A model generated the notes under the pieces. The model searched no databases and was not told the origin of the DNA. It saw only the letters and a program-made list of their open reading frames with translations. A program made the position numbers and the translations under genes. Of a DNA stretch of 36,466 bases, positions 32,223-36,466 are shown one piece after another; position 1 is the first letter of the stretch; each line of letters starts with the position of its first letter. The DNA lies in the NCBI GenBank assembly GCA_033763735.1, contig JANRJY010000028.1, positions 1 to 36,466 of the forward strand, written 5' to 3'. This DNA is from JANRJY01 sp033763735. Its GTDB lineage: Bacteria; Bacteroidota; Bacteroidia; Cytophagales; UBA9547.

Positions 32223-32864
32223 CTACACTAGCAATTTTTTATCCACAACTATTTTAACCAATTCCATTGCATTTTGTGCTTTGAATTTTTTTAATAATCG
32301 CAAACGATGAGATTCTACGGTACGAGTGCTTAAAAATAATGTATCTGCCATTTGCTTTGATGACAATCCTTTGGAAAGGCAATGCAAAATTTCTTTTTCT
32401 CTTCGCGATAACTTTAATGCTTCTTTTTTGCGCTTTCTTTCTTCTGCTAATCCGATATTAAATAATTCAGACATATGCGGATTTAAGAATTTTTCACCTT
32501 TATTCGTTTTTTTAATTGTGGTTAAAAGTTCTTCACGACCCACATTTTTAAGTAAATAAGACAATGCTCCCTCCGAAATACATTTGTATATAATTTCAGG
32601 CTCTTCGTGCATGGAAAGCATGATAATACCCATGTCAGGATATTTTTGCAATATCATTTTGATTAATGAAACGCCATCAATCTTTGGCATATTCACATCC
32701 ATTAAAACAACGTCAGGTTCATTGGATTGCAAAAATTCCAACAACTCTTCTCCATCTTCTGCTTCATGAATTAGTTCGATTTCTTCATTATCTTTCAACA
32801 AAAACTTAATTGCATCTCTAATCAATCTATGATCGTCTGCTATGGAAACAAGTATTTTCGGCAT
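32223..32864 (-). CDS. NarL/FixJ-type response regulator (receiver plus LuxR HTH)
   Basis: 213 residues. The receiver domain has Asp10-Asp11 (SIADDHRLIRD), phospho-acceptor Asp56 (VVLMDVNMPKIDG), and Lys106 (SYLLKNVG). The linker leads to a LuxR/GerE helix-turn-helix: LSRREKEILHCLSKGLSSKQ then MADTLFLSTRTVESHRLRLL. No histidine kinase is in the window, so it is an orphan here. It is on the same strand as, and 77 bases after, the glycosyltransferase genes, so it might be transcribed with the exopolysaccharide cluster or control it; there is no direct evidence. Cytoplasmic. Confidence 0.94.
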   Translation of the reverse strand: MPKILVSIADDHRLIRDAIKFLLKDNEEIELIHEAEDGEELLEFLQSNEPDVVLMDVNMPKIDGVSLIKMILQKYPDMGIIMLSMHEEPEIIYKCISEGALSYLLKNVGREELLTTIKKTNKGEKFLNPHMSELFNIGLAEERKRKKEALKLSRREKEILHCLSKGLSSKQMADTLFLSTRTVESHRLRLLKKFKAQNAMELVKIVVDKKLLV

Positions 32865-32941
32865 TATTAAATGTTTTGCATTATAACGTAAATTGCAATT
32901 ATTAAGTTATTTTGGAATAGTAATTACACTAAATGGTGTAT

Positions 32942-34105
32942 TTAACCCATTCTTAAAGACTTTTCCCAAATAGCACTTTGATTCCCATTAACAAACTTGA
33001 CAATTCCTTTGAAAACAGCGTAGTTCATCATAGTAAAATACATTGGCACATAAAGCACTTTGAATTTTACATTATGCATTTGCAAATACCATCCTACATA
33101 GGCAATTGCATAAAACAAGAATTGCATTAAAAAAAGAAATGAATATACTCCACCATGATTATTCATCAGTAATCCATTTAAAGGAAATAGAATCAATAAG
33201 CATACAGGCGTAATGGTCCAACGCAAGACTCTGTGTGATATATATTGAAATGACAATAATCCATACTTAAACATATTTAGCAATGGACTCAGCATAATAA
33301 TGGCTTGAATGCCTCCAGCACTAATTCTAATTTTGCGTTTTAACTCTTCATTAATTCCGGAACTAGGCTTTTCAAATGCAAATGCTTTGGGCTCATAAGA
33401 CACTTTATAGCCTTCCATTGCTAACTTTAATGAAATAACAAAATCATCTAAAATTACATCAGAAGGCATAGGTTGATAAAGAGCCGTGCGAATAGCAAAT
33501 AACTCGCCTGCAGCTCCTACAACTGAAAGCAATTCTGAGTCCATTTTTTTGAGAAATGATTCGTACTTCCAATAAATACCTTCTGTAGCTGAAGCTTGTG
33601 AATTACTTTCAATGCCTACTTTCTTTTCACCTGCAACACAGCCCACTTCAGGATTTGCAAAATGATTAACCAAATTTTTGATAGCATTTTTATTTAAAGT
33701 AGTATTTGCATCACAAAAAATGGTAATATCTGAACTTACTTGGAGCATTGCTCTATTCATAGCTGCAATTTTTCCTGCTCTTGTCGGAATGTGCATAACC
33801 TTGTAATGTGAATGCGTTTGAATATATTCGGGTGTGCCATCGGTGGAACCATCAGTAACAAATATCACTTCTAATCGATCGGACGGATAGTTTAGGGAAG
33901 CACAGTTCTTGATTTTGGCTTCAATAAAATCAATTTCATTATAGGCAGGTATGAGCAACGTTACTGTCGGCAATTTGTGAAATCTATGTTTGGGCTTTGG
34001 TTTTTGTAATATTCTTTTTAATAAAACAATCAAAGATATAAATAGCCCATAGCCAACATAAGTATAAAAAACCATGAAGAAACAAATCCAAAATAAAATT
34101 TCCAT
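32942..34105 (-). CDS. Membrane glycosyltransferase, family 2 (BcsA/HAS-like processive type)
   Basis: 387 residues. An N-terminal helix (4-30), then the GT-A domain: IPAYNEIDF (52-60), VTDGSTDGT (83-91, Asp85), CDANTTLN (131-138, Asp132), the acceptor-side acidic pair ILDDF (Asp220-Asp221), and KRKIRISAGG in the place of the QxxRW motif. Four hydrophobic helices follow to the C-terminus, as in chain-polymerising enzymes. It starts 2 bases after the GT4 stop. Likely builds or extends a surface polysaccharide on the cytoplasmic membrane face. The missing Trp in QxxRW argues against confident assignment as a processive synthase. Confidence 0.92.
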   Translation of the reverse strand: MEILFWICFFMVFYTYVGYGLFISLIVLLKRILQKPKPKHRFHKLPTVTLLIPAYNEIDFIEAKIKNCASLNYPSDRLEVIFVTDGSTDGTPEYIQTHSHYKVMHIPTRAGKIAAMNRAMLQVSSDITIFCDANTTLNKNAIKNLVNHFANPEVGCVAGEKKVGIESNSQASATEGIYWKYESFLKKMDSELLSVVGAAGELFAIRTALYQPMPSDVILDDFVISLKLAMEGYKVSYEPKAFAFEKPSSGINEELKRKIRISAGGIQAIIMLSPLLNMFKYGLLSFQYISHRVLRWTITPVCLLILFPLNGLLMNNHGGVYSFLFLMQFLFYAIAYVGWYLQMHNVKFKVLYVPMYFTMMNYAVFKGIVKFVNGNQSAIWEKSLRMG

Positions 34106-34107
34106 AA

Positions 34108-35271
34108 CTAATGATTTTTAATTGATAACGAATATTTTTTCTGATCAAAAACTTTGTGATAAATAGCAAGCGTTTTTTCGGCTACTTCAATCCAAGTGAA
34201 CTTTTGAACATGCGTTTTCCCTTGTTCTTTAAGGTGGTTGGACAATAAAGGATTAGTTAATACATCCATTATTCCTTTGGCTATGCTCATTGCATCCGTA
34301 GGGTTGACAAATACAGCGCTATTGTAAGCAATTTCGGGCATAGATGAAGTATTGGAAGTAATCACTGGAACTCCACACGCCATAGCTTCCAACAATGGCA
34401 AACCGAAACTTTCACGAAGTGAAGTGTATAAAAAAACGGAACTTAAATGATATACTCCAGGTAAATCTTCATTTTTGATGTACCCGGGAAGAAAGATACT
34501 TTTTAGGATAGACTCATCCATTTTGAGTTTAATTATTAACTCTTTCAAATATGATTGACTTATATCTGCAATCACCAAAGGGATTTTGTGTTCCATCCAA
34601 ACCAAATGATATGCCATGAGCGTATTGATTAAGTTTTTCTTAGGGTCTTTATTTCCTAAGAAAAAAAGAAAATAGTTGGGCAAATTGTATTTTGATTTGA
34701 TAGAATTATAAAATGAATTGGGATAATTGGCTTTAAACTTTTCAGAAACCCCATTGTGTATAGCAACAACCTTATTATCAGCGATTTGAAAATGTTTGTT
34801 TATGATACTTTTTTCATAATCAGAAACGGTAATTACCGCATCCGTTTTTCGGATAATATTTGGAATATTCCAGGCTCTATATATATTACCTAACTTCTGA
34901 TACCATGATTTATATTGACTTAAATTATTAGTTTTTTCGAGATAGATAATATCATGGATGGTCACAATCAATTTGGCTTTGACAAAAAGAGGTGCTGTGT
35001 TTGATGTGCAATGCAAAATATCCAAATTGTATTTATTTGCTTCAATTGGCAATATTATTTGTTCCCACACCGCATAGTTAAAGCTTGGCAATAATACTAT
35101 CTTGAAATTAGGCGTTTCAAATAGACATATGTCCTTATCTTTTCTAACGAATATGAAGTATTCATTTGTCAAATCAATCTTTTGCAAATGTCGAATCAAC
35201 TCAATTGTGACGATATCCATTCCATGTTTATTAGGTCTAAAAATTCGTTGTGCCTCAATACCGATCCTCAT
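34108..35271 (-). CDS. Glycosyltransferase family 4 (GT-B fold)
   Basis: 387 residues, cytoplasmic. The C-terminal nucleotide-sugar domain has the GT4 signature TSLRESFGLPLLEAMACGVP (283-302), with the EX7E pair Glu287 and Glu295; FLGNKDPKKNL (204-214) is the domain link. The N-terminus MRIGIEAQRIFRPNKHGMD and VTIHDIIYL, AVITVSDYEK, AIHNGVSEKF are typical for mannosyl/hexosyl transferases of exopolysaccharide clusters. The sugar is not predictable. It is the middle of a tight set: 2 bases before GT2 and 27 after the Wzc-like gene. Confidence 0.93.
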   Translation of the reverse strand: MRIGIEAQRIFRPNKHGMDIVTIELIRHLQKIDLTNEYFIFVRKDKDICLFETPNFKIVLLPSFNYAVWEQIILPIEANKYNLDILHCTSNTAPLFVKAKLIVTIHDIIYLEKTNNLSQYKSWYQKLGNIYRAWNIPNIIRKTDAVITVSDYEKSIINKHFQIADNKVVAIHNGVSEKFKANYPNSFYNSIKSKYNLPNYFLFFLGNKDPKKNLINTLMAYHLVWMEHKIPLVIADISQSYLKELIIKLKMDESILKSIFLPGYIKNEDLPGVYHLSSVFLYTSLRESFGLPLLEAMACGVPVITSNTSSMPEIAYNSAVFVNPTDAMSIAKGIMDVLTNPLLSNHLKEQGKTHVQKFTWIEVAEKTLAIYHKVFDQKKYSLSIKNH

Positions 35272-35298
35272 AATTTTAGATTTAAAATGAAATGACTT

Positions 35299-36466
35299 TT
35301 AGCTAAATTTCATGTATATGGGTTGAACTGTTTTTTGTGATTTTCTAATAAATATTTTTCTGAATAGATTGCTCCAAAAGCCTTCATTTGGGATTTCGAC
35401 ATGCACCATATTTAATATATATCCTTTTATTAAGTTTGGCATGGTTGCAATATGTTTTAGTAGTTCTATGTCATGTTTCATAAATGGTCTTCCTGATTTG
35501 AAAATTATTACTAAAGCATCTGCTATATCAAAGAGCTCTTTTGCATCGGCATAATCTTTTGTATTAGCAGCCTCAATGAATATGTAATCAAATTCTCTTT
35601 TCATATTGTCAAAATCAAGTTTACTTTTATTGTTAAGAAACACTTCTTTTGGTGTTCCTGAACTCAATTTATTACCTATAACGGCTATATTATCATTATT
35701 ACTTGAAGTATTATTACTGAATTTTTCGCCAGAAACATTTGAATCATTATTCAAAAATGTGCTTGGATTGAATAGCTTTGTTATTGAATTTGATTTTAGG
35801 TTTGCATCCAAAATCAACACTTTTTTACCAATCAATGTCAAAGAATAAGCAAGTGAAATTATGGAAAACGACTTCCCTTCATTTTGCTCACTTGACAAGA
35901 ACAATATACTTTGATGTGGAGGAACATGCGTTAATATGTACTGACGGCTTTGACGACAACTTTCGGCAAATTGCTGATGAATGTAATTGGCACTACTATC
36001 AAAAAATAAACTTTTGAAATCTAATTCACCCGGATTGAGTAAAGGAAAATCAGCAATTACTGAATCTGTATCCAATATTTCGGCAAGTTGTTCTTTTGAA
36101 TAAATAGAATGATCCATCATTTTGGCAATAATGATCCATGCAATTACAATAATTAAGGAAATTGCAAAAGTGAGAACAACAATAATCATTCTCTTGCTTG
36201 ACTCAGGTTTTTCTGCAGGCAATGCATATTCGGTTTGACGAACGTTTTCACCTGTGTAAAGAGACGCAAATTGGGCAGCATTAAGTTTGTTCAACACTAA
36301 AAGATACACTTCAGATGCCACTGAAATTTCTCGCTCAAAAGCACCTATAGAAGCTTCCATTGGTGCAAAGCTTTTAATAATACCATGAAGTCTATTGATT
36401 TCTTCGTCAATAGATTTCACTGTTTTCTTTGCTATTTCCAAATCAATTTCTGCATTTAGTTTTCTT
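35299..36466 (-). CDS. Wzc/GumC-type polysaccharide co-polymerase with degenerate BY-kinase domain (5' end outside window)
   Basis: The frame is open to the right edge, so the N-terminal part is missing; the apparent TTG start at 36441 is just an internal codon (RKLNAEIDLEIAKKTV reads through). Visible parts, numbered from 36441: coiled coil (1-60), membrane helix (84-107), then a ParA/BY-kinase-like domain. Walker A reads SSEQNEGKS (183-191), losing the first Gly of PGEGKS; Walker A' is VLILDANLK; Walker B is YIFIEAAN with Glu290 for the usual Asp. The C-terminal tail has just one Tyr, not a Tyr cluster. An Asn/Ser-rich insert fills 229-262. It belongs to the chain-length/export apparatus; kinase activity is doubtful. 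Confidence 0.88.
   Translation of the reverse strand, partial: RKLNAEIDLEIAKKTVKSIDEEINRLHGIIKSFAPMEASIGAFEREISVASEVYLLVLNKLNAAQFASLYTGENVRQTEYALPAEKPESSKRMIIVVLTFAISLIIVIAWIIIAKMMDHSIYSKEQLAEILDTDSVIADFPLLNPGELDFKSLFFDSSANYIHQQFAESCRQSRQYILTHVPPHQSILFLSSEQNEGKSFSIISLAYSLTLIGKKVLILDANLKSNSITKLFNPSTFLNNDSNVSGEKFSNNTSSNNDNIAVIGNKLSSGTPKEVFLNNKSKLDFDNMKREFDYIFIEAANTKDYADAKELFDIADALVIIFKSGRPFMKHDIELLKHIATMPNLIKGYILNMVHVEIPNEGFWSNLFRKIFIRKSQKTVQPIYMKFS

Overview
This window looks like chromosome of a low-GC member of the Bacteroidota, probably of the Chitinophagia/Sphingobacteriia type. Pointers are the NQxxEKDxD form of heme O synthase, a BshC (bacillithiol) gene, a caa3-style ctaB-ctaE pair, many small lineage-specific families, and promoters of the form TTG-N19-TAnnTTTG, which is the Bacteroidota sigma-A consensus. 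I read that promoter class directly at five places with exactly 19 bp between the boxes. There is no phage, transposon, CRISPR array or obvious island; most of it is housekeeping DNA read largely from the minus strand.

Layout. 1-1.5 kb: cytochrome oxidase subunit III and heme O synthase. 1.7-3.9 kb: two tandem, paralogous secreted TPR proteins, one of which carries a TonB-type C-terminal domain. 4.2-7.9 kb: a minus-strand run pspC - ilvA - omega-amidase-like - DsbA-like - DJ-1-like in which the last four genes are linked by 4-base ATGA overlaps. 8.1-9.9 kb: a large TPR lipoprotein, ending at a strong bidirectional terminator shared with mtgA. 10-13.5 kb: mtgA, a short secreted TPR protein, a queuosine-precursor transporter, and a Wzz-like protein. 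13.5-19.1 kb: NifU-like and Mrp (Fe-S), a ZIP metal transporter, bshC and an oligopeptide-binding lipoprotein; the last three are packed as one operon with its own promoter. 19.1-21.9 kb: xthA behind a heptanucleotide tandem repeat, two conserved unknowns, a short IscA-like protein and a DUF-type membrane-anchored protein. 22-25.2 kb: TerC, a BatE-like TPR/SH3 protein, tRNA-Lys and an unknown four-helix membrane protein. 25.2-32.1 kb: a tripartite RND efflux operon (adaptor, pump, outer-membrane channel) headed by a possible 55-residue membrane protein, facing a TetR regulator across a compact control region. 32.2-36.5 kb: an orphan NarL-type response regulator and the end of an exopolysaccharide cluster (GT2, GT4, and a Wzc-like protein cut by the window edge).

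No wholly new system is obvious. The most unusual items are regulatory or residue-level: two face-to-face promoters for tRNA-Lys and the BatE-like gene that should exclude each other; an operator palindrome lying between the efflux and TetR promoters; a DJ-1 family enzyme with Ser where the catalytic Cys belongs; three ATP/Fe-S proteins that lack the family's usual key residues (IscA-like without CGCG, Mrp without CxxC, Wzc-like with degenerate Walker motifs); and an 8-copy 7-bp repeat directly before xthA.
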